From Rhodoplanes serenus (GTDB taxonomy: Bacteria > Pseudomonadota > Alphaproteobacteria > Rhizobiales > Xanthobacteraceae), in NCBI GenBank assembly GCA_945897515.1, contig CAMDFO010000009.1, positions 1 to 64,000 on the forward strand: a stretch of DNA of 64,000 nt. Reading direction: 5' to 3'. Below the pieces are notes generated by a model, which did not search any database, was not told the origin of the DNA, and saw only the letters and a program-made list of their open reading frames with translations. Of the stretch, positions 1-10,044 are shown piece by piece. The position numbers were made by a program, and so were the translations under genes. Positions within the stretch are counted from its first letter, which is position 1, and every line of letters starts with the position of its first letter.

Positions 1-1
1 G

Positions 2-538
2 ACCGAAGCCGAGGAGAAGCCCGAGGAGCGCCAGGCGGCCGAGGTTGCGATCGTCAAAGGATTCGATGCGGCATTGGCCGACCTCGGCCGGATGCGGCAG
101 ACCGAGGGCGAGGCGCTGGGACGCGTGCTCTCGGCGCGGCTGGAGGAGATCGCGGCGCTCTCCGCGCGGGCCGAAGCCGCCCCCGGGCGCAAAGCCGAAG
201 CGATCCGCGCCCGGCTCGCCGAGCAGATCGCGACCTTGATGGACGCGTCCACGCAGCGGCTCGATCCCGACCGGTTGCACCAGGAGGCGATCCTGATGGC
301 GACCAAGGCCGACATCCGCGAGGAGCTCGACCGGCTGGCGGCGCATGTCGCGCAGGCCCGCAAGCTGATGACCGGCGGCGGGCCGGTTGGCCGGCGGCTC
401 GACTTCCTGTCGCAGGAGCTGAACCGTGAATCCAACACGTTGTGCTCCAAGGCCAACGATGTCGAGCTGACCAACATCGGCCTGGACCTGAAGGCTGTGG
501 TCGAGCAGTTCCGCGAACAGGTGCAGAACCTGGAGTGA
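2..538 (+). CDS. yicC: YicC/YloC family endoribonuclease, 5' truncated by window edge
   Basis: This is the C-terminal part (about 178 residues) of a YicC-family protein; the reading frame is open from base 2, so the start lies outside the window. The family is a stress-linked endoribonuclease with a conserved C-terminal domain, and the ending seen here fits it: a charged helical region, then FLSQELNRESNTLCSK and a final helix with EQFREQVQNLE, the usual last residues. The stop is two bases before the gmk start, so the two are very likely co-transcribed, an arrangement common in alphaproteobacteria. The family assignment is firm; the RNA target in this organism is unknown. Confidence 0.9.
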   Translation, partial: TEAEEKPEERQAAEVAIVKGFDAALADLGRMRQTEGEALGRVLSARLEEIAALSARAEAAPGRKAEAIRARLAEQIATLMDASTQRLDPDRLHQEAILMATKADIREELDRLAAHVAQARKLMTGGGPVGRRLDFLSQELNRESNTLCSKANDVELTNIGLDLKAVVEQFREQVQNLE

Positions 539-540
539 CG

Positions 541-1221
541 ATGGCGCGGGCGACGAAAACCAAATCCGGGACCACATCCAAGGCAAAGCCGAAGACCGTC
601 GCGCGGCGCGGCCTGATGCTGGTGCTGTCGTCACCGTCAGGCGCCGGCAAGACCACGCTGTCGCGGCTGCTGCTTGGGGAAGAACGCGGCATCGAATTGT
701 CGATCTCGGTCACGACACGGCCGAAGCGCCGGGGCGAAGTCAACGGCCGCCATTATCATTTCATCGACGCCAAGCGTTTCGAGCAGATGGCGCGTGACGG
801 CGATCTGCTGGAATCGGCCGACGTGTTCGGCAACCGCTACGGCACGCCGCGCCGCCCGGTAGAGAAGGCGTTGAAGCAGGGCCGCGACGTGCTGTTCGAC
901 ATCGACTGGCAGGGCACCCAGCAATTGCGCGAAAAGATGCCGCAGGATCTGGTCAGCGTGTTCGTGCTGCCGCCGACGATCCCCGAGCTCGAACGGCGCT
1001 TGCGCAGCCGTGCCCAGGACGATCCCGCGGTCATTCGCGCCCGCATGGCCAAGGCGTCGGGCGAGATGAGCCATTGGGCCGAGTACGACTACGTCGTGAT
1101 CAATCGGGATGTCGAGCGGGCGTTTCTCGACGTGCGCGCGATCCTCGCCGCCGAGCGCCTCAAACGCGAGCGCCAGACCGGCCTCACGTCGTTCGTGCGC
1201 GGTCTGCAGTCAAGACTCTGA
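541..1221 (+). CDS. gmk: Guanylate kinase
   Basis: Guanylate kinase phosphorylates GMP to GDP with ATP in purine nucleotide synthesis and salvage (cytoplasmic). After a basic N-terminal extension of about 20 residues comes the P-loop SSPSGAGKTTL, then SVTTRPKRRGEVNGRHYHF, which binds GMP, and the lid region. The length of 226 residues is slightly longer than the usual 205-215 because of the extension. The ATG at 541 follows the yicC stop by two bases; an in-frame GTG at 535 overlapping that stop is an alternative. It is the second gene of the yicC-gmk pair and ends convergently with the alcohol dehydrogenase 18 bases away. Confidence 0.96.
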   Translation: MARATKTKSGTTSKAKPKTVARRGLMLVLSSPSGAGKTTLSRLLLGEERGIELSISVTTRPKRRGEVNGRHYHFIDAKRFEQMARDGDLLESADVFGNRYGTPRRPVEKALKQGRDVLFDIDWQGTQQLREKMPQDLVSVFVLPPTIPELERRLRSRAQDDPAVIRARMAKASGEMSHWAEYDYVVINRDVERAFLDVRAILAAERLKRERQTGLTSFVRGLQSRL

Positions 1222-1239
1222 CGCGCCCCTAACGGACCG

Positions 1240-2295
1240 TCATCCCGTAAGCACGACTCGCCCGACCACGCGTCCGGCGCGCAAATCCTCCAGCGCCGAT
1301 TGCGCCTGCGCCATGGGCCGCTCCGCGATCGGCAGCGGCGCGATCCGGCCGGCTTGCGCCAGCGCCACGACCTCCCTGGCCTCGTCGAGCGTGCCGGTCA
1401 GCGTGCCCTCGATCGCCATTGCCTTGAGCACGAACATTGCCGCCGGCGTGGCGAAGTTGCCGCCGAGCAGTCCGGTGATCACCACCTTGCCGCCCTTGGC
1501 CAGCACGCCGCTGGCGAACGCGAGCGACTTGTCGGAGCCGACGAAGTCGACCGCGGCATGGACGCCGCCGGTCGCCTTGAGGATCGCCCGGCGTGCCTCC
1601 TTGTCAGCCGGATCGAACGCGGCCCCGGCGCCCGCCTTGAGCGCCGCCTCGCGCTTGCCGGCGTCGATGTCGGCCACGATCGGCGCATGCGCAAACAACG
1701 CGCGCGCGATCGAAAGGCCCATCATGCCGACACCGCCGAGCCCGACCAGCAGCGCGGGGCCGCGTGCGGCGCGGTCGTGCAGCCGCTTGAGCGCCGAATA
1801 GGCGGTGAGGCCGGAGCACATCAGCGCGCCCGCGAACGACGGCGACAGCGGTGCGTAGTCGATGAGATAGCGCGGATGCGGCACCAGCACGTGCGAGGCG
1901 AAGCCGCCATCGGCCGAGACGCCGAGATGGCGGTTGGTCGAGCACAGGTTCTCTTCGCCGGACTGGCAGGCCGCGCATGTTCCGCAACCGATCCACGGAT
2001 ATACCGCGACCTTGTCGCCTGGTTTTACGCCCGCGGCGTCTGCGCCGACGGCTTCAATCGTACCGGCGATCTCGTGGCCGAGCGTGAAGGGCAGCGTGCG
2101 TCCCGCGCGCACGTCGAGCTGCTTGCCGTCGCCGAGCGTGAAATAGCCGTCCTGCATGTGCAGGTCGGAATGACACACGCCGCAACGGTCGATCCGGACC
2201 AGCACCTCGCTGCCCTGCGGCGCGGGGCAATCGACGATGGTCTCGCACAATGGAGTTTCGTAGGCAGTGAGCGACTGGCGGCGAAGCTGTGTCAT
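1240..2295 (-). CDS. Zinc-dependent alcohol dehydrogenase (medium-chain MDR family)
   Basis: A 351-residue NAD(P)-dependent medium-chain alcohol dehydrogenase. The catalytic zinc ligands are visible as Cys41 in [10 protein letters not shown] and His73-Glu74 in GHE, with the third Cys in MCSGLTAY. Four structural zinc cysteines are present (104, 107, 110, 118, in the [16 protein letters not shown] segment). The Rossmann motif GLGGVGMMG follows. It resembles bacterial AdhA/AdhP-type enzymes that interconvert small alcohols and aldehydes, but substrate cannot be read from sequence. It stands 3 bases from the end of rsmA in the same direction, so it could be the distal gene of the lpt-rsmA operon. 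Confidence 0.9.
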   Translation of the reverse strand: MTQLRRQSLTAYETPLCETIVDCPAPQGSEVLVRIDRCGVCHSDLHMQDGYFTLGDGKQLDVRAGRTLPFTLGHEIAGTIEAVGADAAGVKPGDKVAVYPWIGCGTCAACQSGEENLCSTNRHLGVSADGGFASHVLVPHPRYLIDYAPLSPSFAGALMCSGLTAYSALKRLHDRAARGPALLVGLGGVGMMGLSIARALFAHAPIVADIDAGKREAALKAGAGAAFDPADKEARRAILKATGGVHAAVDFVGSDKSLAFASGVLAKGGKVVITGLLGGNFATPAAMFVLKAMAIEGTLTGTLDEAREVVALAQAGRIAPLPIAERPMAQAQSALEDLRAGRVVGRVVLTG

Positions 2296-3149
2296 GCGGT
2301 GAGTTTAGTCGATTGAAACGCATTCGCGAGCGCGACGAAGCCCGCAACCGGGATTTCCTCAGCTCGTGCGGTCGGCTCGATGCCGGCTGCGGCCAACAAT
2401 GCCAGCGGATCGGCGCCCAGCGACTTGAGGCTCTGGCGCAGCATCTTGCGGCGTTGGCCGAACGCCGCCTCGGTCACGCGCTCCAGCGTGCGGCGGTCGC
2501 AGGGCAGGGGAGCCGCGCGCGGGATCAATTCCACCATCGACGACGTCACCTTGGGCGGCGGCACGAACGCCGACGGATGAATGTCGAACAGGATTTTTGC
2601 CTGTGCCCGCCAGCCGGTCAGCACCGAGAGCCGGCCGTATTGCTTGCCGCCCGGCGGGGCCACGAGACGCTCGGCCACTTCGCGCTGGAACATCAGCACC
2701 AGGCGGTCGAACCACGGCGGCCATGGCTCGGTCGAAAGCCAGTTCACCAGCAGCACGGACGCGATGTTGTAGGGCAGGTTGGCGACCACGCGCGCCGGAC
2801 CGCTGTCGAGATGAGCTGTCGCGTCGAACGTCATGGCGTCGCCGGCGACGATAGTGAGCCGTCCGGGCGCAACCTGTGCGACCTCCTCGAGCGCCGCGAC
2901 GGCGCGGTCGTCGCGCTCGATCGCCACCACCTTGCGCGCGCCCTGTGCCAGGAGCGCACGCGTCAGCCCGCCGGGTCCGGGCCCGATCTCTATCACCGTG
3001 ACGCCATCGAGCGGGCCAGCGGCGCGAGCGATCCGTCCGGTCAGGTTGAGGTCGAGCAGGAAGTTCTGGCCGAGCGATTTCTTGGCGCCGAGGCCGTACC
3101 GGCGGATCACGTCGCGCAGCGGCGGCAGGTCGTCGATCGTCCCGCTCAT
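2292..3149 (-). CDS. rsmA: 16S rRNA (adenine1518-N6/adenine1519-N6)-dimethyltransferase RsmA (KsgA)
   Basis: RsmA dimethylates two adjacent adenines in the 3' hairpin of 16S rRNA late in 30S assembly; its loss gives kasugamycin resistance. The sequence has the N-terminal signature KSLGQNFL, the SAM-binding loop [12 protein letters not shown], the acidic IERDDRA and the catalytic NLPYN. The length of 285 residues is normal. The ATG at 3149 is chosen; a GTG at 3161 that overlaps the pdxA stop as GTGA is an equally plausible coupled start. It is downstream of pdxA in the same order as in E. coli surA-pdxA-rsmA. The 3' end overlaps the alcohol dehydrogenase start by a few bases. Confidence 0.96.
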   Translation of the reverse strand: MSGTIDDLPPLRDVIRRYGLGAKKSLGQNFLLDLNLTGRIARAAGPLDGVTVIEIGPGPGGLTRALLAQGARKVVAIERDDRAVAALEEVAQVAPGRLTIVAGDAMTFDATAHLDSGPARVVANLPYNIASVLLVNWLSTEPWPPWFDRLVLMFQREVAERLVAPPGGKQYGRLSVLTGWRAQAKILFDIHPSAFVPPPKVTSSMVELIPRAAPLPCDRRTLERVTEAAFGQRRKMLRQSLKSLGADPLALLAAAGIEPTARAEEIPVAGFVALANAFQSTKLTA

Positions 3150-3157
3150 CGCGTTCG

Positions 3158-4207
3158 TCACGGCAGCGCCGCGGCGGGCGTCCGTTGCTTTTTTTGGTCC
3201 ATCGCCGCAAGCCGCCGTGCCAGCAAGAGCGCGGCGATCAGGCTCGACGGGCTGGCCTTGCCGCTGCCCGCGATGTCGAACGCGGTGCCGTGGTCGGGCG
3301 AGGTGCGCACGAACGGCAGGCCGAGCGTGACGTTGACCGCATGATCGAACGCCAGCGTCTTGATCGGGATCAGCGCCTGGTCGTGATACATGCAGAGCGC
3401 CGCGTCGTAGGTTTTTCGTGCGGCCTCGTGGAACATGGTGTCCGCCGGCAGCGGACCGCGGGCGTCGATTCCGTCGGCGATCAGCCGCTCGACCGCCGGA
3501 CGCACCACGCTTGCATCCTCGCTGCCCATGGTGCCGTCCTCCCCGGCATGCGGATTCAATCCGGCGACCGCAAGCCGCGGCCGCGCGATGCCGAATCGCT
3601 CGGTCAGGTCGTGCGCCACGACGCGGCCGGTCTCGAAAATCAGATCCCGCGTGAGCCGTTCGGTGACGTCCTTGAACGCCATATGGATGGTCACCGGCAC
3701 CACCGCGACCTCGGGCGACCACAGCATCATCACCGGCCACGCCGGATTGCCGGTCATCTCGAACGACAGCCGCGCGAGATATTCCGTGTGCCCGGGGTCC
3801 TCGAAGCCCGACTGATAGAGCACGCTCTTGGCGACCGGATTGGTGACGACCGCGGCGGCGCGGCCCGCGAGCACGTCCTCGACCGCGCGGCGGATCGAGG
3901 CGATCGCAGCCGGCGCGCTGGTGCCGTCCGGCCGGCCCGGTTCTGCGGTGGCCGCAAGGCCGAGCGTCACCACCGGCAGCGCGTGCACGAAGGCTGCGGC
4001 CGCGCCCGCCGGCTCGACCACTTCGATCGGCACGTCGAGCTTGAGCATCCTGGCCCGGCGTTCGAGCGATTGCGGATCGGCGAGAACGTAGAACGCTGGC
4101 AGATCGAGTTCGGCCCGGCGCAGCCACGTGGCCAGCGTGATGTCCGGCCCGATGCCCGCGGGTTCGCCCATGGTGAGCGCCAGCGGCCTGACCGGGGATC
4201 GCGACAT
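3158..4207 (-). CDS. pdxA: 4-hydroxythreonine-4-phosphate dehydrogenase PdxA
   Basis: PdxA oxidises 4-phospho-hydroxy-L-threonine to the substrate that PdxJ condenses into pyridoxine 5'-phosphate (vitamin B6 pathway, cytoplasm). Metal-ligand histidines are in the expected places: [18 protein letters not shown] and [10 protein letters not shown], and the N-terminus reads [15 protein letters not shown] as in the family. It is 349 residues from the ATG at 4207, five bases after the surA stop, which fits translational coupling. Longer in-frame upstream extensions exist but run into surA and lack homology. It sits between surA and rsmA. Confidence 0.96.
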   Translation of the reverse strand: MSRSPVRPLALTMGEPAGIGPDITLATWLRRAELDLPAFYVLADPQSLERRARMLKLDVPIEVVEPAGAAAAFVHALPVVTLGLAATAEPGRPDGTSAPAAIASIRRAVEDVLAGRAAAVVTNPVAKSVLYQSGFEDPGHTEYLARLSFEMTGNPAWPVMMLWSPEVAVVPVTIHMAFKDVTERLTRDLIFETGRVVAHDLTERFGIARPRLAVAGLNPHAGEDGTMGSEDASVVRPAVERLIADGIDARGPLPADTMFHEAARKTYDAALCMYHDQALIPIKTLAFDHAVNVTLGLPFVRTSPDHGTAFDIAGSGKASPSSLIAALLLARRLAAMDQKKQRTPAAALP

Positions 4208-4212
4208 CGGAC

Positions 4213-5184
4213 CTACCGGTGCTCGATCATGGCTTGGCTGCGCAGTTCCTTGAGATATCGCTTGGAGTGCGCCTGGAACTGGGCCGACGCCATTTCTTCG
4301 CGGACCTCGCGCCGGCCCGGCGCGTTTTCGGCGGTGGAGGGCTTCTTGCCGCACAGCGCGTAGATTTCGACGCCCTGTGCGGTGACCTCAGGCGTGCTCA
4401 GCTTGCCGATCTCGGTCTTTTCCAGAACGTCGCGCAATTGCGGCGGCAGGTCGGCGGTGCTGCGCGTCACCGGCGCGCGCACGGCGACGTCGCGCAGCGT
4501 GCGCGCCAGCAGGATGCCCTCCTGGCAGCCAGAGAACCTTGCCCGCAACGCCTCGGCCTCCTTCGCCCGTGCCGCGACCATGGCAGGGGGCGATCCGCTC
4601 GGCACGATGAACAGGATCGGCCGCAGCGTGTAGTCGGTTCCCGAAATCTTGGTGGCGTCGGCGCGCGATTCCAGCTTCGCCATGATGTCGCGGTCGGAGA
4701 ACTGGAAGCTGCTTTGATATTTGCCGCGGATGATCTGCGACCAGACGATGTCGGCCTTGATGCGGGACTTGAGCGTGCCCGGCAGGACATTGGCTCTCGC
4801 GAGCTGATCGAGAAATTGCTGGGAGGTCAGGCGCGCTCGCCGCGCCATGTTGGTCAGGGCATTTTCGACGTCGGCATCGATGCTCTCGATGGCAAAGCGC
4901 CGGAGCAATTGAATTTTCAGCTTCTCGTCGATCAGTTCGTCGAGCACCTCCTGGCGCGACGCGTTCTTGTGGGCCGAAATCTGGATCAGCCGGGTGCGCT
5001 GCTCGATGTCGAAGTTGGTGATGGGATCGCCGTTCACGAGGGTAACGACCTGCGCCCCGGCTTCGCCCGTCATTCCGGCCAACGCGGCGAGCATCAGCGT
5101 GGCCGCGGCGAACAGGTGGCGGCCCATCCGCAGGCAAGCGGATTTGCGGAGTAAGTTAGGTTGTTTTCGCATCGCAACGTCCAT
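4213..5184 (-). CDS. surA: SurA-like periplasmic chaperone / peptidyl-prolyl isomerase
   Basis: About 323 residues with an N-terminal signal peptide (hydrophobic [14 protein letters not shown], cleavage near GEAGA-QVV) and a SurA_N domain beginning [19 protein letters not shown]. SurA escorts unfolded outer-membrane proteins, including LptD, through the periplasm. The C-terminal half ([15 protein letters not shown] onward) resembles a single degenerate parvulin domain rather than the two of E. coli SurA. Position between lptD and pdxA matches the E. coli lptD-surA-pdxA order. The start is uncertain: ATG codons at 5184 and 5172 both precede the signal peptide, and a TTG lies further upstream. 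Confidence 0.88.
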   Translation of the reverse strand: MDVAMRKQPNLLRKSACLRMGRHLFAAATLMLAALAGMTGEAGAQVVTLVNGDPITNFDIEQRTRLIQISAHKNASRQEVLDELIDEKLKIQLLRRFAIESIDADVENALTNMARRARLTSQQFLDQLARANVLPGTLKSRIKADIVWSQIIRGKYQSSFQFSDRDIMAKLESRADATKISGTDYTLRPILFIVPSGSPPAMVAARAKEAEALRARFSGCQEGILLARTLRDVAVRAPVTRSTADLPPQLRDVLEKTEIGKLSTPEVTAQGVEIYALCGKKPSTAENAPGRREVREEMASAQFQAHSKRYLKELRSQAMIEHR

Positions 5185-5288
5185 TGCTCTCACGTCGCCC
5201 CTCAAGTTCTAGCCCTAAATTTCGGCCTCAAGTTTTGGCCGTCGGAAACTCGGGATGTCGGCCGTGCCGGTTGCCTGGGGTCGCTGTT

Positions 5289-7778
5289 CTATAGCCCGCC
5301 CGGCAGACCGCCGACAGACTGTCCAATCGAGGTGCCGCCCAGCGTCCGCAGGCTCAACTGCAGCATCAGCCGGTGATCGACCGCAGCGTTGCCGCTGTAA
5401 GTATAGCTGGTGATGTAGTTCAAGCCGAGGATCAGGCAGTCGTCGATGTATCCGATGCCGAACTGCGTCTGATCGAACTTGCTGGCGTCGATGTCGTAAC
5501 GTGCCGCGATTGTCGCCACCCAGTTCGTGTTCAGCTTGATCGAGGTCTGGCCGAGGATGCCCTCGCGCCGTGTCAGGAAGCCGAGTTGCGGCTGGGCGTC
5601 ATAGCTGCCGTAGAGCACCGCGACCGACCAGCGATCGTAGTTGGCCCGGCCCTCCAGCTCGAAGCGGCGTACGGCGAAGTTCTGCTCGTCGAAACGGTAG
5701 CGCGTCGTGAACGTGTAGGTCTTGTCGGGCTGATAGGCCAGCCGCGCCACGTAATCCGAGCGGGTTTTGTCGAGGCCACTGCCCAAGCCGGTGTTGGCGA
5801 CGTCGCCCTGCGCAAACGAGTTGACGCCGAACATGTGATACGATTGGCCGAACATCGCGTTGACGAAGCCGCCGCGATTGAACTGCGTCGTGGCCTGGAC
5901 GCCGACGTTGGTTCGCCCGCCGCCCTCCATGCGATCCCAGCCCGAGAATTTGTCGACGCGGAACAGGTTGCCGTCGTCGAAGATCAGGCTCTGGGCGTCC
6001 TCGTTCGGCAGCTTGCCGATGCGCGGCTCGTTCGGGCGCACGATGACCTGGGCGATCGGCTCGATCGTGGTCGTGCCCCAGGTCTGCACGTTGATGAACG
6101 GATAGCGGTACTCGACGCCGGCGGTCGGCATCGCGCGCAGCTCGGTATGATCGCCGGGCTGCAGGTAGTTGGAGACGCCGATGTCCGATTTCACCGAGAA
6201 CGCGGCGGCGTCGCCACGCAGCGTCACGAACGGCGTGAAAATCTGGCCGTAGGGGTCGGTGATGCTGCGCTTCCACTGGGTTTGCGCAGAGGCGCGCGTG
6301 TAGGTGCCCGGTACGCCGCGCAACAGGCAGTTGGTCTGGATCTTGACCGTCGGGTCGGCGCTGGCGGGTCCGCACAATCCGAGATTGACCGCGGTCGAGG
6401 TGATCGGATCGAGCGCGGCTTGCGCCCGGCTCAGGCTGGTCAGGTTGATGCTGTAGCCCAGCTCGCCGCCGAGCACGGGATTGCCGAAGGTGTAATTGTA
6501 GTCGACGACCGGATGCACGACCGGAATCTGGCGCTGCACGTCGGCCTCGGAGAACCCGTAGTAGTGGATGGCGCGGGTGTCGAAGTAGCTGCGGTCGCCC
6601 TTGCCGGAGATATAGACCTGCGAGACGCCCTCGGTCAGTCCGGTGCGGAACGGATCGACATAGTTGCGGTGCCCCGAGAGCGGATAGTCCTGGAAGAACG
6701 TCTTGTCCGACGGCATCACGCCGTCGAAGCCCCACCACCATTTGTTGTTGAGCGCGAACTGGCCCGAAGTCTCCAGGCTGCCGCGCCAGTCGCGGAAGCC
6801 CGGGGTGAGGGTGCCGTCGTCGCGTCGGAACACGTTGCGGTCGAGCTGATAGACGCCGGCGGCGCGCACCGTGAAGGCGCCGTTGACCAGCCGCTGCCGG
6901 TATTCGCCTTGCAGCACCGGACCCTGCTTGGTGGTGACCAGCGGCGAGAAGGTGAAATCGTAGTCCGGCGCCAGCGCCCAGTAGTACGGCACCTCGACAC
7001 CCAGACCGTATTTTCCGCTGGAGGAGACGATCGGCAGCAGCATGCCGGTCTTGCGTTTCACCGTCGGATCGGGCGCCGACATGTAGGGGAAGTAGGCGAT
7101 CGGCTTGCCGAAGAATTCGAGACTGGCGTTCTCGAAGTACACCATCTTCTCGCCTTCGTCGTGGATGATCCGCGCCGCCGTCACCTGCCACAGCGGCGGC
7201 TTCTTCGGGTCGTCCTTGCAAGGTTCGCAGGCGGTGTAGACGCCGCTATGGAACACGGTGAAATTGCCGCCGGACCGGTCGGCGCGCGCCGCCGCCATGC
7301 GGGTCTGCTCGGGTGCATCCAGCCGCAGCGAGTCGACGAAGCCGTCGCGGAAGTCGTCGCTCAGGTTCATGATCTCGCCGTAGGTGATCTTGCCGTCCGG
7401 CTCGGTCAGACGGACGTTGCCTTCGGCGGTCACCCGCTTGGTGGTCTCGTCGTACGTCAGCTTGTTGGCTTCGAGCGTCGCGCCGCCGTGGTACGCCTGG
7501 ACGTTGCCGACCGCCGAAATGCGCTTGTTGGTGTAATCGTACTGGACCTCGCGCGCCTGCAGCAGCATCGGCGCGTTGCCGGCTTGATTGCGCTGCGCGG
7601 CGCTGGGCTGGGCGCGCACCGGCCGGTCGGGGAACCGCAGCAGGTTGTTGCTCTGGGCGAATGCCGGCGCAGCGTCGAGCCAGCAGCCGAACGCGAACGC
7701 CGCCACCATCACCGGGATGAAGCTTCCGATCCGCACCCGTCGACTCATGAAGGGACGAGTGCTGGCAAAACGCGCCAT
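5289..7778 (-). CDS. lptD: LPS-assembly outer-membrane protein LptD
   Basis: LptD is the outer-membrane beta-barrel that, plugged by lipoprotein LptE, inserts lipopolysaccharide into the outer leaflet. The 829-residue protein has a signal peptide (PVMVAAFAFGCWLDAAPAFA), an OstA/LptA-like N-terminal beta-jellyroll (YTNKRISAVGNVQ, VTAEGNVRL), then the large C-terminal LptD barrel rich in aromatic alternation, ending SIGQSVGGLPGGL. A Cys pair in TACEPCKDD marks the junction, as in other alphaproteobacterial LptD. The ATG at 7778 overlaps the lptG stop by one base (TGATG), so it is probably translationally coupled to lptG. The minus-strand operon places its likely chaperone surA immediately downstream. 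Confidence 0.95.
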   Translation of the reverse strand: MARFASTRPFMSRRVRIGSFIPVMVAAFAFGCWLDAAPAFAQSNNLLRFPDRPVRAQPSAAQRNQAGNAPMLLQAREVQYDYTNKRISAVGNVQAYHGGATLEANKLTYDETTKRVTAEGNVRLTEPDGKITYGEIMNLSDDFRDGFVDSLRLDAPEQTRMAAARADRSGGNFTVFHSGVYTACEPCKDDPKKPPLWQVTAARIIHDEGEKMVYFENASLEFFGKPIAYFPYMSAPDPTVKRKTGMLLPIVSSSGKYGLGVEVPYYWALAPDYDFTFSPLVTTKQGPVLQGEYRQRLVNGAFTVRAAGVYQLDRNVFRRDDGTLTPGFRDWRGSLETSGQFALNNKWWWGFDGVMPSDKTFFQDYPLSGHRNYVDPFRTGLTEGVSQVYISGKGDRSYFDTRAIHYYGFSEADVQRQIPVVHPVVDYNYTFGNPVLGGELGYSINLTSLSRAQAALDPITSTAVNLGLCGPASADPTVKIQTNCLLRGVPGTYTRASAQTQWKRSITDPYGQIFTPFVTLRGDAAAFSVKSDIGVSNYLQPGDHTELRAMPTAGVEYRYPFINVQTWGTTTIEPIAQVIVRPNEPRIGKLPNEDAQSLIFDDGNLFRVDKFSGWDRMEGGGRTNVGVQATTQFNRGGFVNAMFGQSYHMFGVNSFAQGDVANTGLGSGLDKTRSDYVARLAYQPDKTYTFTTRYRFDEQNFAVRRFELEGRANYDRWSVAVLYGSYDAQPQLGFLTRREGILGQTSIKLNTNWVATIAARYDIDASKFDQTQFGIGYIDDCLILGLNYITSYTYSGNAAVDHRLMLQLSLRTLGGTSIGQSVGGLPGGL

Positions 7779-8872
7779 CAACCGTCCTCCTGGTAAAGCA
7801 ACGCCAGAAATCCCGTCATCCCACCCACAAGCACAGGTAGCCAGGCCGCGGCCACAGGGTGGAGCAGCTCGGCTTTGCTCAGATCGTCAGTTACTTTCGA
7901 CATGACATAAAGCAAAAAGCCCGCTGTAACGCCACCCAGAACCATCTTTTGCACCCCGCCGAAGCGGAAGAACCTTAAGCTGAAGGCCGCCGCCAGCAGC
8001 ACCATGGCGGCCAGCATGAACGGCCGCGACAGCAGCTTCTGATACTGCAGCCGGTATCCGGCTGCCGTCAGGCCGGCGTGTTCGGCCATCCGGATGTAGA
8101 GCGGAAGCTGCCAGAACGGCACGGTTTCAGGGGTGGAGAAGCTTTCCCGCACCTGTTCGGGGGTCAGATTTGTGCTCAGCAGATAGGATTCCCGGTCCGC
8201 CGGCGGTGCGCCGATCGGATACACCCGGGCATCGGTCAGTCGCCAATGGCCGGGTTCCAGCACGGCGGCCTTGGCCTCGACCCGTTCCACGAAACTCCCG
8301 GCGGTGTTGAACAGAAAGGCCGTCACGGTTCCCAGCCGCACACCCTGCTCGTAGCTGGTGGTTGCGTTGAGGATCGATTGCCCGTCCGCGCTGCGCTGGC
8401 GTCCCCAGAAGCTGCCGCCCGCGGACTGGCCGCCCGCGCGCGTGCCGGACAGTTCCGTTTCCATGCGCTTGGACTGTTCATGCAGGACCGCGGCCACCGG
8501 ATTGTAGACTGCGGTGGCGAAGGCGCCGAAAATGATCGCGACCAGCAGCGCGGGCGCGACGAATTGCCAGGCCGACATGCCGGCGGAGCGCGCGATCACC
8601 AGTTCGAGCCGGCGCGACAGCCCGAGGTAGCAGGACATCGCGCCGATCAGCACGCAGAACGGCATGATGCGTTCGGTGACCTGCGGCACCCGGTAGAGCG
8701 AGGTCTTCGCCACCATCCAGGCCGAAAGGTCCGGCACGTCGGCGTGACGCCGCAGCAGCTCGATGTAATCGATCAGCGCGATCAGCGCGAACACGCCGGC
8801 GAACACGGCGCCGACCGCGCTCAGAAAGCGCCAGCCGAAATAGCGCGACAGCGTGCCCGCGATCGGCGTCAT
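7778..8872 (-). CDS. lptG: LPS export ABC transporter permease LptG
   Basis: LptG and LptF form the inner-membrane permease core that, with the LptB ATPase, extracts LPS from the inner membrane and feeds it to the LptC-A-D bridge. The 364-residue protein has the YjgP/YjgQ architecture: two or three N-terminal membrane helices (SAVGAVFAGVFALIALIDYIE onward), a periplasmic beta-jellyroll (about 120-260) and three C-terminal helices. The start overlaps the lptF stop as ATGA and its own stop overlaps the lptD start. The ATPase LptB is not in this window. Confidence 0.94.
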   Translation of the reverse strand: MTPIAGTLSRYFGWRFLSAVGAVFAGVFALIALIDYIELLRRHADVPDLSAWMVAKTSLYRVPQVTERIMPFCVLIGAMSCYLGLSRRLELVIARSAGMSAWQFVAPALLVAIIFGAFATAVYNPVAAVLHEQSKRMETELSGTRAGGQSAGGSFWGRQRSADGQSILNATTSYEQGVRLGTVTAFLFNTAGSFVERVEAKAAVLEPGHWRLTDARVYPIGAPPADRESYLLSTNLTPEQVRESFSTPETVPFWQLPLYIRMAEHAGLTAAGYRLQYQKLLSRPFMLAAMVLLAAAFSLRFFRFGGVQKMVLGGVTAGFLLYVMSKVTDDLSKAELLHPVAAAWLPVLVGGMTGFLALLYQEDG

Positions 8873-10044
8873 GGCTTCGCCCCCGCGGTGGAGCCGATGC
8901 GGCGCGCGAAATAGTCGGCGATCATGTCGCCGGCCCGCAGCAGGAACGCCGGCGGCTCGATGATCAGCCCGCGCGCGATCGCAAAGCCGCCCAGGCCGAT
9001 GACCGCGAACGCCGCCACGTATTGCAAAGCCAGGAACGCCGGCGTCTGCACGCCGAACACCGTGCTGGCGAAGCCGATCAGGCGCAGACCCGCAACGCCG
9101 CCGATCACCGCGAGGATCGACCAGGCGCGGCTCTGCCGCGTGGTGCGCGGCGCGCCAAGATAAGCAAACGCAATCACCATGAACGCAAACGGGTAGATCG
9201 GAGCCATCACGCGGTCATGGAACTCGGCGCGGAACTGGCCCGGCTGCGCCTTGTAGGCGGGGTCGTTCGGATCGGGCGAGATCAACTCCCACAGGTAGCG
9301 CTCGCGCACCGAGTAGTTGATGGTCTGCTGTCCGCCTGCGAACTGCGACAGGTCGAAGCCGTTCTTGTCGAACAGCACGATATGCGGGTCGCGCTCCTTG
9401 GCGTCCTGGCGCTGGATGCTGCCGTTCTCGAGCACCAGGAAGCTGCCGCGCTCGTTCTTGATGATCTCGCCCTGCTCGGCGACGATGGTGATGCGCTCGC
9501 GCGGATTGCGCCGGTCGTCGAGCATCAGCCCGGCGAGCAGGCCATTCGGCCGCCGCTCGCGGATATGGAACGTCAGTCCGGATTCGATCGGGATGAAGCG
9601 GCCGGGCTGCACGATGTTGGTGACCAGGTCGGCGCGCACCTCGGTCACCCAGCGGCGCAGCATCCGCAGCCCTTCGGGCGCGATGTAGACGCTGATCGAG
9701 GCGACCAGGATCGACACCACCGCGGCCACCGCGATGAACGGCCGGATCAGATGGATGGGCGGCATGCCGGCCGCGTTCATCACGATGATCTCGGAATCGG
9801 TGCCGAGCTTGTTGAGCGTATGGGCGACCGCGATCACCAGCGCAATCGGCGCGATCACCAGGATGAGCAGGGGGATGATCAGGCTGGTGATACCGATGAA
9901 CACCAGGATGGTTTGGCCCTGGTTGGTGACGATATCGAGATCGCGCAGCGCCTGCGTCACCCAGATGACGGCAGTCAGGCTGATCAGCACCACGAGGAAC
10001 GCCCCGAAGGTGGTGCGAAAAATATACCCGCCGATAGACCCCAT
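8869..10044 (-). CDS. lptF: LPS export ABC transporter permease LptF
   Basis: A 391-residue YjgP/YjgQ-family permease, first gene of the minus-strand LPS-assembly operon. N-terminal helices run through GAFLVVLISLTAVIWV and two long hydrophobic stretches; the periplasmic domain includes GRFIPIESGLTFHIRERR; three C-terminal helices follow PFAFMVIAFAYLG. It partners LptG in LPS extraction. The order lptF-lptG-lptD-surA-pdxA-rsmA with 1 to 4 base overlaps among the first three argues for co-ordinated expression. Its promoter should lie in the 354-base divergent gap shared with pepA. Confidence 0.94.
   Translation of the reverse strand: MGSIGGYIFRTTFGAFLVVLISLTAVIWVTQALRDLDIVTNQGQTILVFIGITSLIIPLLILVIAPIALVIAVAHTLNKLGTDSEIIVMNAAGMPPIHLIRPFIAVAAVVSILVASISVYIAPEGLRMLRRWVTEVRADLVTNIVQPGRFIPIESGLTFHIRERRPNGLLAGLMLDDRRNPRERITIVAEQGEIIKNERGSFLVLENGSIQRQDAKERDPHIVLFDKNGFDLSQFAGGQQTINYSVRERYLWELISPDPNDPAYKAQPGQFRAEFHDRVMAPIYPFAFMVIAFAYLGAPRTTRQSRAWSILAVIGGVAGLRLIGFASTVFGVQTPAFLALQYVAAFAVIGLGGFAIARGLIIEPPAFLLRAGDMIADYFARRIGSTAGAKP

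Noticed and set aside
3150-4127. Upstream extension of rsmA to give a 611-residue protein
   Set aside because: The extra 326 residues lie antiphase within pdxA and are Arg/Gly-rich; the KsgA family starts near [11 protein letters not shown].
5373-7796. An 807-codon open frame on the plus strand opposite lptD
   Set aside because: It mirrors the complementary strand of a well-supported LptD gene, has His/Arg/Gly-rich content without family resemblance, and is expected by chance in GC-rich DNA.
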